Source: CAYFMP01 sp964344215
GTDB taxonomy: Bacteria; Pseudomonadota; Alphaproteobacteria; Rhodospirillales; Casp-alpha2
Assembly: GCA_964344215.1 (NCBI GenBank)
Contig: CAYFMP010000012.1
Location: 1 to 64,000, forward strand
Reading direction: 5' to 3'
DNA: 64,000 nucleotides
The position numbers were made by a program, and so were the translations under genes. The notes under the pieces were generated by a model, which had not been told where the DNA came from, made no database searches, and worked only from the letters and a program-made list of their open reading frames with translations. Position 1 is the first letter of the stretch. Each line of letters begins with the position of its first letter. Shown piece after piece: positions 47,860-56,464 of the stretch.

Positions 47860-48096
47860 TCAAGAGCTCTGAGATTGGATAAAATCGATGGCGTCCTTGA
47901 TGGTCATGATCTTTTCGGCCGCATCGTCCGGGATTTCGCAACCGAATTCCTCTTCGAACGCCATCACCAACTCGACCGTGTCCAGACTGTCCGCTCCCAG
48001 ATCGTCAATAAAACTCGCGTTTTCGACCACCTTGTCCTCATCCACGCCAAGGTGCTCCAGGACGATCTTCTTTACGCGATCAGCGACATCACTCAT
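47860..48096 (-). CDS. acpP: Acyl carrier protein
   Basis: This 78-aa acidic protein has the phosphopantetheine attachment motif DDLGADSLDTVELVMAFEEE, where the Ser of DSL is modified. It carries growing acyl chains for the Fab enzymes around it. The size and sequence are typical. Confidence 0.96.
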   Translation of the reverse strand: MSDVADRVKKIVLEHLGVDEDKVVENASFIDDLGADSLDTVELVMAFEEEFGCEIPDDAAEKIMTIKDAIDFIQSQSS

Positions 48097-48296
48097 GGTC
48101 TCAATTCCTCGACTCGTCTCGTGTTGAACAGTTATCTTTCAATTCGTTTTCCCGGACCGGAGCCCCCGAACCGGGACCGCCGCGCAATCAAGGCGGCGGT
48201 CGGTCAAAGCGGTGCGTTTCGTATCACACTTTTTACGCCTTGACCAGCGCCGCAACCGGGCCTTTTTACGGCCCTCGGGCGGCGCCGAGAATCCCC

Positions 48297-49034
48297 CTAG
48301 ATCATCGCCATGCCGCCATTGACGTGCAACGTTTGGCCGGTCATGTAGGCAGCCTCGTCGCTGGCCAGAAAAACGCAAGCGCCGGCCACGTCCTCGACCG
48401 TTCCCAGACGTCCGCTCGGAATGGCGGTCAGCAGATGTTCTTTTTGGTCGTCCGTGAGGGCGTCGGTCATCGGCGTTTCGATGAACCCGGGCGCCACACA
48501 GTTGACGGTGATCGAGCGGCTCGCCACCTCCTGGGCCAGCGCCTTCGACATGCCGATCATGCCGGCTTTCGAGGCCGCATAATTGGCCTGTCCCGGATTG
48601 CCGGTTACGCCGACCACCGAAGCGATTGAGATGATACGTCCCCAACGCTTTTTCATCATGCCCTTAAGGCATCCGCGCGACAGCCTGAAGGCGGCGGTCA
48701 GATTGACGTCCAGGACCGTCTGCCAGTCCTCGTCCTTCATCCGTAGAGCCAGACCGTCGCGGGTCAGGCCGGCGTTGTTGACCAGGATATCGATGCCGCC
48801 GAGGGCCGCTTCGGCGTCGCGCACCAGCACTTCGGCGCCGTCGGCCGATCCGAGATCGGCCGGCACCACGCAGGCGCCGTCGCCGATTTCGCCGGCCAGC
48901 CCTTCCAGTGCGTCGATCCGCGTACCCGACAATGCTACATCGGCGCCGCATTCGTTGAGCGCGCGCGCGATGGCGCCACCGATTCCGCCCGACGCCCCCG
49001 TCACCAGGGCGCATTTCCCGCTGAGATCGAACAT
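48297..49034 (-). CDS. fabG: 3-oxoacyl-ACP reductase
   Basis: This 245-aa SDR has VTGASGGIGGAIA, NNAGLTRDGLALRM and the catalytic YAASKAGMIGMSKALA, with the VNCVAPGFIETPM segment specific to FabG. ATG 49034 follows a G-rich site; the upstream open extension overlaps fabD and is rejected. It reduces 3-oxoacyl-ACP with NADPH. The 200-base gap to acpP holds a short GGGCC/GGCCC inverted repeat near 48260 and nothing else I can name. Confidence 0.95.
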   Translation of the reverse strand: MFDLSGKCALVTGASGGIGGAIARALNECGADVALSGTRIDALEGLAGEIGDGACVVPADLGSADGAEVLVRDAEAALGGIDILVNNAGLTRDGLALRMKDEDWQTVLDVNLTAAFRLSRGCLKGMMKKRWGRIISIASVVGVTGNPGQANYAASKAGMIGMSKALAQEVASRSITVNCVAPGFIETPMTDALTDDQKEHLLTAIPSGRLGTVEDVAGACVFLASDEAAYMTGQTLHVNGGMAMI

Positions 49035-49051
49035 CGTCCTGCCCCCCTTTC

Positions 49052-50005
49052 TTAGACGCCTTCGTCGAGGAACGCCTCGATGTCTTCGGGCGTTCCCAGG
49101 CTCCGCGTTCCCATGTCCCCGTCGATACGCCGGGCCAACCCGGTCAGAACCTTGCCGGCGCCGGTCTCGACCAATTCGCCGACACCCTGCTCCTTTATGT
49201 ATAGCACGCTCTCCCGCCAGCGTACCCGTCCCGTCACCTGCTCGACCAGCAAGTGCCTGGCCTCGTCGGCCTCCGTCACCGGACCGGCGGTCACGTTGGC
49301 GACCAACGTCACCGCCGGATCGCTCATCTCGACGGCGTCCAGGGCCTCGGCCATGACGTCGGCGGCCGGCGCCATCAGGGCGCAGTGGAACGGCGCGCTG
49401 ACCGGCAACAACACGGCGCGCTTGGCGCCGCGCTCCTTGGCAATGTCGACGGCGCGCCCGACCGCCGCCGCCGAACCACTGATCACCACTTGGCCGTCGG
49501 CGTTGTCGTTGGCAAAATCGCAAACATCGCCCTGTTGTCCCGAGGCGGTCGCCTCGGCCGCCACCTGTTCGGCGGCCTCCAGGTCGAGGCCGAGCAGCGC
49601 CGCCATCGCTCCTTCGCCGACCGGCACGGCTGCCTGCATGGCCTGGCCGCGGGTCCTCAGAAGCCTGGCCGCGTCGGCGATGGTGAAGGTGCCGGCGGCG
49701 GCCAGCGCCGAATATTCGCCCAACGAGTGGCCGGCCACGAAGGCCGCGCCGGCCTTGAGATCGAAACCGTTCTCCTCGAGCACGCGGACCACCGCCAGAC
49801 TGACCGCCATCAACGCCGGCTGGGCGTTTTCGGTCAGCGTCAATGTGTCCTCAGGTCCCTCGAACATGATCGCCGACAGCTTCTGCGACAGCGCCTCGTC
49901 GACTTCGTCGAAGACGGCGCGGGCAGCCGGATAAGCTCCGGCCAGTTCACGGCCCATACCGACGGCCTGGCTGCCCTGGCCCGGAAAAACGATGGCGCGG
50001 CTCAT
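49052..50005 (-). CDS. fabD: Malonyl-CoA:ACP acyltransferase
   Basis: This 317-aa enzyme loads malonate onto ACP. It has FPGQGSQAVGMG at the N-terminus, the catalytic Ser in GHSLGEYSALAAAG and His in SAPFHCALM. ATG 50005 is preferred over an extension to 50026 because the family starts with xxAIVFPGQGSQ. It is first in the fab cluster, 17 bases ahead of fabG. Confidence 0.95.
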   Translation of the reverse strand: MSRAIVFPGQGSQAVGMGRELAGAYPAARAVFDEVDEALSQKLSAIMFEGPEDTLTLTENAQPALMAVSLAVVRVLEENGFDLKAGAAFVAGHSLGEYSALAAAGTFTIADAARLLRTRGQAMQAAVPVGEGAMAALLGLDLEAAEQVAAEATASGQQGDVCDFANDNADGQVVISGSAAAVGRAVDIAKERGAKRAVLLPVSAPFHCALMAPAADVMAEALDAVEMSDPAVTLVANVTAGPVTEADEARHLLVEQVTGRVRWRESVLYIKEQGVGELVETGAGKVLTGLARRIDGDMGTRSLGTPEDIEAFLDEGV

Positions 50006-50289
50006 GGATTTTCTCCCCCTCGGCAACGGTTGCGCGAGTGATAGCGCCTAGTGCCGCCGAGTCAAGCGGTCCTGGTTCTTCAACTGGCGAGAAACACCAC
50101 CTTGTTGCTTTGTTCCCGCAAATCCGATTGTCGATGCCGAGCCGGTTCATTCGTGAAGCTCTACAACATCCACGTCAAAGCAATTCATAATTTCTTACAG
50201 ATAAAATGTTCTATAATTGTTCTTGTATTATTGCTTTTTTGCGAGTATATTTCTAACTTTCAATCTTAAAAATTGTCAGGGAGAGACCG
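50006..50289. promoter_or_regulatory. AT-rich intergenic region between fabD and the small basic ORF
   Basis: This 284-base gap is GC-rich near fabD and strongly AT-rich from about 50160 to 50280. It contains TATAAT at 50212-50217 and further A/T runs that could serve as promoters in either direction. No convincing minus-35 box at standard spacing is visible, and no RNA gene is recognised. Confidence 0.35.
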
Positions 50290-50445
50290 ATGCCAACCAG
50301 ACGCGTACCTCGGAAACCTACACCAAAACGGAAGAAACCGCGGCGTGGGATGGACACGAAGCCAAGGGTCCCAGGTACCAGAGACCGAAACGAGAGGTTG
50401 CCGATTCCGCCAAAGAAGAAAAAGCGTCGCACGGTTTCCCGTTGA
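50290..50445 (+). CDS. 51-aa highly basic small protein, unknown
   Basis: ATG 50290 follows GGGAGAG at five to eight bases and opens a 51-codon frame ending in TGA at 50443-50445. The product (MPTRRVPRKPTPKRKKPRRG...) has 21 Lys or Arg and 10 Pro residues, a KKKKRR run near the end, and almost no hydrophobic residues. It resembles histone-tail-like or RNA-binding small proteins in composition only. It lies downstream of the AT-rich region and 25 bases before another small gene. No homologue is recognised. Confidence 0.5.
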   Translation: MPTRRVPRKPTPKRKKPRRGMDTKPRVPGTRDRNERLPIPPKKKKRRTVSR

Positions 50446-50470
50446 ATTTGAACCTGATACGATTCCGGTC

Positions 50471-50713
50471 ATGAAGTGGCTCCTGGTCGTCGTCATGCTG
50501 TCGCCGCAGGGCGATCGCGCGCAGGAAGGAGACGTCTACCGCAAGCTCGCGGAGTGCGAGGCGGAGGCCAGAAAACTGGCCACGCAAGTCGAGGGTCTCG
50601 AATGGCGGCGAGCCGACGATCCGGCCCCGACGGCTGATAAGCCGGTGTTTCGGTCCGTCGTCCGCTGCCGGCCTGTGCCGGACGACTACACGCCGGGACA
50701 ACTGAGCCGGTAG
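50471..50713 (+). CDS. Small hypothetical protein with a hydrophobic N-terminus
   Basis: This 80-aa frame starts at ATG 50471 with MKWLLVVVML, a short hydrophobic stretch that may be a weak signal or anchor. It then has VYRKLAECEAEARKLA, a pattern seen in small alphaproteobacterial proteins of unknown role. Two Cys are present. The frame is open further upstream, but there it overlaps the small basic gene and looks non-coding. No strong ribosome site is seen. Confidence 0.45.
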   Translation: MKWLLVVVMLSPQGDRAQEGDVYRKLAECEAEARKLATQVEGLEWRRADDPAPTADKPVFRSVVRCRPVPDDYTPGQLSR

Positions 50714-50728
50714 TCCATCCATCGGCGC

Positions 50729-50756
50729 TTGCTTGGCGCTTTTCAACGTGTATAGT
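50729..50756 (+). promoter_or_regulatory. Predicted sigma70-type promoter of the rpsF operon
   Basis: TTGCTT at 50729-50734 and TATAGT at 50751-50756 are 16 bases apart. Transcription would start near 50763 and leave a leader of about 90 bases before rpsF. That is long enough for regulation by ribosomal protein, but no known motif was identified. Confidence 0.45.
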
Positions 50757-50855
50757 GCGCGGCGCTTTACATAGCTTCCTGCTGGGGTGGTCCCGGCTAT
50801 GCCGCCATCGAGGCCTTGCGGCCGGCGGTTGAGACAATCCGAAGGGAGAGACGAT

Positions 50856-51371
50856 TTGCCCTATTACGAGAGCGTGTTCATCGCGCGCCAGGACATCTCC
50901 GCCGCACAGGTGGAGGGTCTGACGGAAAACTTCGAAAAGATCATCTCCGACAATGGAGGTTCCATCTCCAAGAAGGAATCTTGGGGACTGCGTTCGCTGG
51001 CCTATCGCATCAAAAAGAACCGCAAGGGCCATTACGTGCTCTTGAATATCGACGCGCCGTCCGTCGCCGTCCAGGAGATGGAGCGACAGATGCGCATCAA
51101 CGAGGACGTGCTGCGTTACCTGACGACGCGGGTCGACGAGCTTGACGAAGGCCCCTCGGTGGTCATGCGCAACAAAGACCGGGACGACCGGCCCCGCCGT
51201 GGCGACCGCGACGACCGGCCGCGCCGCGACGACCGACCGCGCCGTGACGACCGGGACCAAGCGTCCACCGCCGCCGCGCCCGACCCCGAAAAACCTGCGG
51301 ACAAAGCGGCGAAGCCTAAGGCGGCGTCCGAAGAGGAGGCCCAAGCCGACAGCAAAGGAGACGAGACATGA
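50856..51371 (+). CDS. rpsF: 30S ribosomal protein S6
   Basis: This 171-aa protein starts at TTG 50856 after AAGGGAG; the canonical opening L-PYYESVFIARQDIS confirms it. The S6 core (about residues 1-95) has WGLRSLAYRIKKNRKGHYVL. A 75-residue tail follows that is unusually long, built from RDDRPRR-type repeats and then an Ala/Lys/Glu-rich end. S6 binds 16S rRNA together with S18, encoded next with an ATGA overlap. Confidence 0.95.
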   Translation: MPYYESVFIARQDISAAQVEGLTENFEKIISDNGGSISKKESWGLRSLAYRIKKNRKGHYVLLNIDAPSVAVQEMERQMRINEDVLRYLTTRVDELDEGPSVVMRNKDRDDRPRRGDRDDRPRRDDRPRRDDRDQASTAAAPDPEKPADKAAKPKAASEEEAQADSKGDET

Positions 51372-51622
51372 GCGCTCCCCGCGGAGGAGGCGGTGGCAAA
51401 CGCCCGGCATTTTTCCGGCGCCGTAAGTCGTGCCCGTTTTCCGGCCCCAACGCCGACGCCATCGATTACAAGGACGTGAAGCTGTTGACCCGGTTCACTT
51501 CACAACGCGGAAAGATCGTGCCGAGCCGGATCACCGCCGTTTCGGCCAAGAAGCAGCGCGAGTTGGCGAAGGCTATCAAGAAGGCCCGTTACCTGGCGTT
51601 GATGCCGTACGTGCTGAAGTGA
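51368..51622 (+). CDS. rpsR: 30S ribosomal protein S18
   Basis: This 84-aa protein contains IDYKDVKLLTRFTSQRGKI and KKQRELAKAIKKARYLALMP, the S18 signatures. It partners S6 on the platform of the small subunit. The ATG overlaps the rpsF stop by four bases. Confidence 0.96.
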   Translation: MSAPRGGGGGKRPAFFRRRKSCPFSGPNADAIDYKDVKLLTRFTSQRGKIVPSRITAVSAKKQRELAKAIKKARYLALMPYVLK

Positions 51623-51646
51623 GAGCGGCCGGCCGATGAGGAGGCC

Positions 51647-52606
51647 ATGCCCCGGGAAGCGTTGATCGCCGCCGGCGGTGGTTTGTTGAGCGCCACCGCC
51701 GCAATGGCCTTCTTGAGCGGTGTGCCGGGCGCCTTGGTGATCGTCTACCTGGCGCCGTTGCCGCTTTTTCTGGTCGGGTTCGGGCTCGGGTCGCGAGCGG
51801 CGACGATCGCGGCCGGGACCGGCTTCGTCGCCACCGGGTTGATGGGCGGTTGGCTGGCGGGCGGATTGTTCGGGTTGGTCCAGGCGCTGCCGGCATGGTT
51901 GGTGGTCCGATTGGCGATGTTGCGGCGCTCGGCGGCCACCGACGGCGACGATGCGGCGACGGACGAGTGGTACCCACCGGGTCAGGTGTTGTGCGCTTTG
52001 ACCCTGTTGGGAGCAACGTTGCTGGTCGTGGCGGCGCTGGCGACGGAAGGCAGTTTGAAGGGCCTGGTGACGGAGCAACTGGACGTCATGCTCCAATCCA
52101 TGGCTTCACATATTGGCCCCGCCGAGCGGGTACAGGTCATCGACATGATGGCGCCCCTGTTTCCGGGCGCTGCGGTGACCAGCTGGGTGGTGATGACGGT
52201 GCTCAACGCGGCCCTGGCGCAAGGCGCGCTGGTCCGCCTGGAGCGCAATATTAGGCCTTCGCCGGCCTATATCGCGTTGCAGTTGCCGCAGTGGATGTCG
52301 TGGCCGCTGGTTGCGGCCGCCGCCCTGGCATTGCTAGGGTCGGGCGAAATGGAGTATATGGGCCGCAACCTGGCGATGGTCATGGCGGTGCCGTACTTCT
52401 TGCTGGGTCTGGCCGTGCTCCACGGTCTGGCCCATCAGGTAGCGTTCACCGGTTTGTTGCTGGTGAGTTTCTATCTGGTGATATTGATTTCCGGTTGGGC
52501 CGCGTTGGTGGTCGCCGGTATTGGAGTCTTGGAGCAATGGATCGGTCTTCGCGACCGGTTCGGAATCGGCGGCGCTACGGCGTCGAATGAAAACGAGCCC
52601 GAATAG
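51647..52606 (+). CDS. DUF2232 multi-pass membrane protein
   Basis: This 319-aa protein has about eight membrane helices and no recognisable catalytic motif. Alphaproteobacteria commonly carry a DUF2232 (YybS-like) gene between rpsR and rplI, and this one has that position and size. ATG 51647 follows GAGGAGG. The function of the family is not established. Confidence 0.8.
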   Translation: MPREALIAAGGGLLSATAAMAFLSGVPGALVIVYLAPLPLFLVGFGLGSRAATIAAGTGFVATGLMGGWLAGGLFGLVQALPAWLVVRLAMLRRSAATDGDDAATDEWYPPGQVLCALTLLGATLLVVAALATEGSLKGLVTEQLDVMLQSMASHIGPAERVQVIDMMAPLFPGAAVTSWVVMTVLNAALAQGALVRLERNIRPSPAYIALQLPQWMSWPLVAAAALALLGSGEMEYMGRNLAMVMAVPYFLLGLAVLHGLAHQVAFTGLLLVSFYLVILISGWAALVVAGIGVLEQWIGLRDRFGIGGATASNENEPE

Positions 52607-52644
52607 CCCCCGGTTGAGCCGGCCGGCACCTTAGGAGAAGAACG

Positions 52645-53388
52645 ATGGAAGTCATTCTGTTGGAACGAATCGAAAAGCTGGGACAGATGGGCGACGTTGT
52701 CAGCGTCAAGCCGGGCTATGCCCGTAACTACCTGCTCCCGAAGAACAAGGCGATGCGCGCGACTGACGCCAACAAGTCCTATTTCGAAGAGCAACGCGCC
52801 CAACTGGAGGCGGCCGACCTGGAACGCCGCAGCGAGGCCGAGAAGGTCGGCGGCGAGCTCGACGGCACGGTCGTCGTCCTGGTCCGTCAAGCCGGCGAAG
52901 GGGGGCAGCTTTATGGTTCGGTGACGGCCCGCGACATCGCCGCCGCCGTCACCGAAGCCGGCTTCACCATCACCCGCCAGCAGGTCCGTCTCGACAAACC
53001 GATCAAGACCATCGGTCTGCACGACGTTCAGGTGTCTTTGCATGCCGAGGTCAACGTCACCGTCAAAGCCAACGTGGCGCGCTCTACGGACGAGGCCGAG
53101 ATTCAGGCCAAGACCGGCGAGGCCGTGGTCAGCGAGGCCGAACGCGAAGCTCGCGAGGCGGCCGAGGCCGCCGCCGAAACCGAACGTCTGGCCGCCGAGG
53201 CGGCCGAGGCCGAAGTGGCGGCCGACGAAGCCGCCGTCGAACAGGCCGAGGCCATGTTCGAAGAAGGGGCGGCGCCCGAGACCGCCGCCGAGGAAGAGGC
53301 GGCCGGCGACGATGCCTCCGGTGGCGGCGACGACAAGACGGCCGAGCGCGAAGCGGCGGCAGACGCCGGTTCGGAAAAACCCGAGTAA
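52645..53388 (+). CDS. rplI: 50S ribosomal protein L9 with long acidic C-terminal extension
   Basis: This protein is 247 aa where L9 is usually about 150. The N-terminal rRNA-binding domain is canonical (MEVILLERIEKLGQMGDVV, GYARNYLLPKNKAMRA). The C-domain ends near residue 150. The remaining 95 or so residues are almost only Ala, Glu and Asp with a Gly-rich patch, low-complexity and strongly acidic. GGAGAAG precedes ATG 52645. An intrinsic terminator follows. Confidence 0.95.
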   Translation: MEVILLERIEKLGQMGDVVSVKPGYARNYLLPKNKAMRATDANKSYFEEQRAQLEAADLERRSEAEKVGGELDGTVVVLVRQAGEGGQLYGSVTARDIAAAVTEAGFTITRQQVRLDKPIKTIGLHDVQVSLHAEVNVTVKANVARSTDEAEIQAKTGEAVVSEAEREAREAAEAAAETERLAAEAAEAEVAADEAAVEQAEAMFEEGAAPETAAEEEAAGDDASGGGDDKTAEREAAADAGSEKPE

Positions 53389-53416
53389 GATCCTCCCTTC
53401 GCTCAGCCGGTCACGA

Positions 53417-53449
53417 CGGCGCTCCTCGACGGGAGCGCCGTTTTTTTTC
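53417..53449 (+). terminator. Rho-independent terminator after rplI
   Basis: ACGGCGCTCC at 53417-53426 pairs perfectly with GGAGCGCCGT at 53433-53442 around a six-base loop, followed by seven T to 53449. It ends the rpsF-rpsR-DUF2232-rplI operon 28 bases after the rplI stop. Confidence 0.92.
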
Positions 53450-53575
53450 GCGGTGAGGTCTAACGTCGGAAACGATTTCTTGTTATGATGTCAGGCGTTT
53501 GGTTCGTAGCGGATTGCGGGCGCGCTTCGGCCGCAATCGAGGACACAGCATGTTGGCCTTGGGAGGTAGGTCGCC

Positions 53576-54806
53576 ATGTTGGTTGCCAGACTGCTGAAGC
53601 ACATGGTCCGAACCGGATCGCTCGAAGTTGTCGACGCGACCGGACGGCCTCACCGGTTCGGAGATGGCGCCGATCCGGAGGTAGTGGTGCGCTTGCACCG
53701 GAAATCCCTGCATTGGAGGTTGTTCATTCATCCCGAGCTGGCGCTCGGCGAAGCCTACATGGACGGCGCCTTGACCATCGAAAAAGGGTCTCTCTACGCG
53801 TTTCTGGACATGATGACGAAGCGTCAGAACGCGCGGGTTGCATCCCTTCGCCCGGGCTCTGCAGGGAGGCGCGCGCTTGGCCAGGCGTCTCAAGCAGTTC
53901 AACCCGATCGAGCGGGCGCGGGCCAATGTCGGCCATCACTACGACCTGTCGGACGATCTCTACAATCTGTTCCTCGACGGCGACCGGCAATACTCCTGCG
54001 CTTATTTTTCCGACTTCGAGGACTCCCTGGAACAGGCCCAGGAGAACAAGAAGCACCGGATTGCCGCCAAGCTTCTGCTCGAGCCCGGCCACCTAGTGCT
54101 CGATATCGGCTCCGGTTGGGGCGGCCTGGCGATCTATCTGGCCCGAGAGTACGGCGTTCGGGTAACCGGATTGACGCTGTCGACCGAACAGTTGAACGTT
54201 TCCCGCGCCCGGGCGCGCGATGCCAGCCTCGATGACCGGGTCAAGTTCGAATTGCTCGATTACCGCGAGATCACCGGCCAATTCGACCGGATCGTCTCGG
54301 TCGGCATGTTCGAGCACGTCGGCATCAACCATTACCCCACTTTCTTCGGCAAGGTTGCCGAGTTGCTGAACGACGACGGCATCGCCCTGCTCCATACCAT
54401 CGGCCGCGGGGATGGTCCGGATATGACGGACCCGTGGTTCCAGAAGTACATCTTTCCGGGCGGCTACATCCCGGCCCTTTCCGAGGTCGTGCCCGAACTG
54501 GAACGGGCCGGCCTGTGGACCACCGACGTCGAAGTGCTGCGGTTGCACTACGCGCAGACCCTTCGGCATTGGCGCAAGCGATTCCTGGCCAACCGGGCCA
54601 AGGCGGTCGCGCTCTACGACGAACGTTTCGCGCGGATGTGGGAGTACTATCTGGTGGCCAGCGAGATGTCGTTTCGCAATCTCGACAATATGGTATTTCA
54701 GATCCAGATGGCGAAACGCATGGATGCGGTGCCTCTTACCCGGGATTACATGAGCGCGCCGGCCGAAACGGCCGAACGAAAACGCGCGGCCCAAAGCGTC
54801 GCCTGA
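53576..54806 (+). pseudogene. cfa: Cyclopropane-fatty-acyl-phospholipid synthase, split by an apparent frameshift
   Basis: The N-terminal 85 or so residues from ATG 53576 (ALGEAYMDGALTIEKGSLY) are in one frame. From about 53838 the rest continues in another frame: NVGHHYDLSDDLYNLFLD, the SAM site VLDIGSGWGGLAIYLAREY, EHVGINHYPTFF and a normal end at 54806. Removing one G from the GGG at 53835-53837 restores N-A-R-L-H-P-F-A-R-A-L-Q and a full-length enzyme of about 410 aa. CFA synthase methylenates unsaturated membrane lipids. It is either a fresh lesion or a one-base assembly error. Confidence 0.88.
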
Positions 54807-54922
54807 GCGGCCGGTTTTATCCACGTTTTTCACATGACCGGGGAATGACCCGTTAGTTATCCCCGTTGAATTTGGATATCCAGATATCGCGCCCGGGCGC
54901 ATCGGACTAGTTTCGAGCGGTC

Positions 54923-56455
54923 ATGCCGACGACGATCACACCCGATCCCCCGACCACCGCTGAAGCCTCCGACTCCGAGCCGAAGGCCGTGGACGAGCGC
55001 GCCCGGCTGGGTGCTTTTCGCACCATGCCGCACAACGTCGAGGCCGAGAAAGGGTTGCTCGGGGCCATCTTCGTCAACAACAGGGCCTATGAGCGGGTGT
55101 CGGACTTCCTCAGGCCCGAGCATTTCGCGCTCGCTGAGCATGGCCGCATTTTCGAGGCCATCTCGAAGCTGATCGAGCGCGGCCAAATCGCCGATCCGGT
55201 GACTATGACCCGCTACTTCGAGCAGGACGAGAGCCTGGCCGAGATCGGCGGCCCGGCCTATCTGGCCGACCTCGCCGGTTCGGCGGCCACCGTTATCAAC
55301 GCCCATGAATACGGCCGCATCGTCTACGACCTCTACCTGAAGCGCGAATTGATCAACCTCGGCGAGGATATGGTCAATACCGCCTACGGCGGCGACGTCG
55401 ATCAAACCGCCATCGAGCAGATCGAGGGCGCCGAACAGAACCTCTACGACCTCGCCATGAGCGGCGAATACGAAGGCGGATTCAGGGATTTCCGGGAATC
55501 GGTGATCGACGCCATCCAAATGGCCGAAGCCGCCCACAAACGCGAAGGCGGCCTGGCCGGGGTCGGCACCGGATTCCGCGAGGTCGACAAGCTGCTGGGC
55601 GGGCTGCACAGTTCGGACCTGATCATCCTGGCCGGCCGCCCCGCCATGGGCAAGACGGCGCTGGCCACCAACATCGCTTACAACTCGGCCTACGATTACA
55701 GCCGGTCGGGCGGCGAGGAAGGAGCCGTGGTCGGATTCTTCTCGTTGGAGATGTCGGCCGAGCAACTGGCGGCGCGCGTTCTGTCGGAACAATCGAGCAT
55801 TTCGTCGGACCGCATGCGCAAGGGTGAACTGACCAACGAGGAATTCACCGTGCTCGCCAAGTGCAGCCAGACCATGCACGAGATTCCCATCTTCATCGAC
55901 GATACTCCGGCCCTCACCGTCAGCGCGCTGAGGACCCGGGCGCGGCGTCTGAAGCGCCAGCACAACCTCGGCCTCATCGTCGTCGACTATCTGCAGCTGA
56001 TCTCCGGCTCGGCGACCTCGCGCAACGACGGCCGCGTCCAGGAGGTCTCGGAGATCACCCGCGGCCTGAAGACTTTAGCCAAGGAACTCGAGGTACCGGT
56101 GCTGGCCCTGTCGCAGTTGTCGCGGCAGGTCGAGAGCCGCGAACCGCCGCGCCCGCAGTTGGCCGACCTGCGCGAATCGGGATCGATCGAGCAGGATGCC
56201 GACGTCGTCATGTTCATCTTCCGCGAGGAGTACTACATCGAGCGCAAGAAGCCGGCCCGGCGTGCCGACGAAGACGAAGGCAAGTTCCTGGAGCGCATGG
56301 AGCGCTGGGAAGGCCAGAAGGCGGACGTTCACAACCTGGCCGAGATCATCGTCGCCAAGCAGCGCCATGGTCCGATCGGCGACGTCACCTTGATGTTCGA
56401 CGGTCAGTTCACCCGCTTCGCCGACCTTGATACCCATCACGATCCGGACCGATAA
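54923..56455 (+). CDS. dnaB: Replicative DNA helicase DnaB
   Basis: This 510-aa protein has the DnaB N-domain (MPHNVEAEKGLLGAIFVNN) and the RecA-like motor: Walker A AGRPAMGKTALATNIA, Walker B DYLQLISG and LSQLSRQVESR. It unwinds DNA ahead of the replication fork. It sits after rplI/cfa and before alr, the typical alphaproteobacterial order. Confidence 0.96.
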   Translation: MPTTITPDPPTTAEASDSEPKAVDERARLGAFRTMPHNVEAEKGLLGAIFVNNRAYERVSDFLRPEHFALAEHGRIFEAISKLIERGQIADPVTMTRYFEQDESLAEIGGPAYLADLAGSAATVINAHEYGRIVYDLYLKRELINLGEDMVNTAYGGDVDQTAIEQIEGAEQNLYDLAMSGEYEGGFRDFRESVIDAIQMAEAAHKREGGLAGVGTGFREVDKLLGGLHSSDLIILAGRPAMGKTALATNIAYNSAYDYSRSGGEEGAVVGFFSLEMSAEQLAARVLSEQSSISSDRMRKGELTNEEFTVLAKCSQTMHEIPIFIDDTPALTVSALRTRARRLKRQHNLGLIVVDYLQLISGSATSRNDGRVQEVSEITRGLKTLAKELEVPVLALSQLSRQVESREPPRPQLADLRESGSIEQDADVVMFIFREEYYIERKKPARRADEDEGKFLERMERWEGQKADVHNLAEIIVAKQRHGPIGDVTLMFDGQFTRFADLDTHHDPDR

Positions 56456-56464
56456 TGCCCGGCC

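Noticed and set aside
51181..51260. Short repeats in rpsF as a CRISPR or mobile repeat.
   Set aside because: They are in-frame coding repeats of the RDDRPRR type within the S6 tail, with no spacers.
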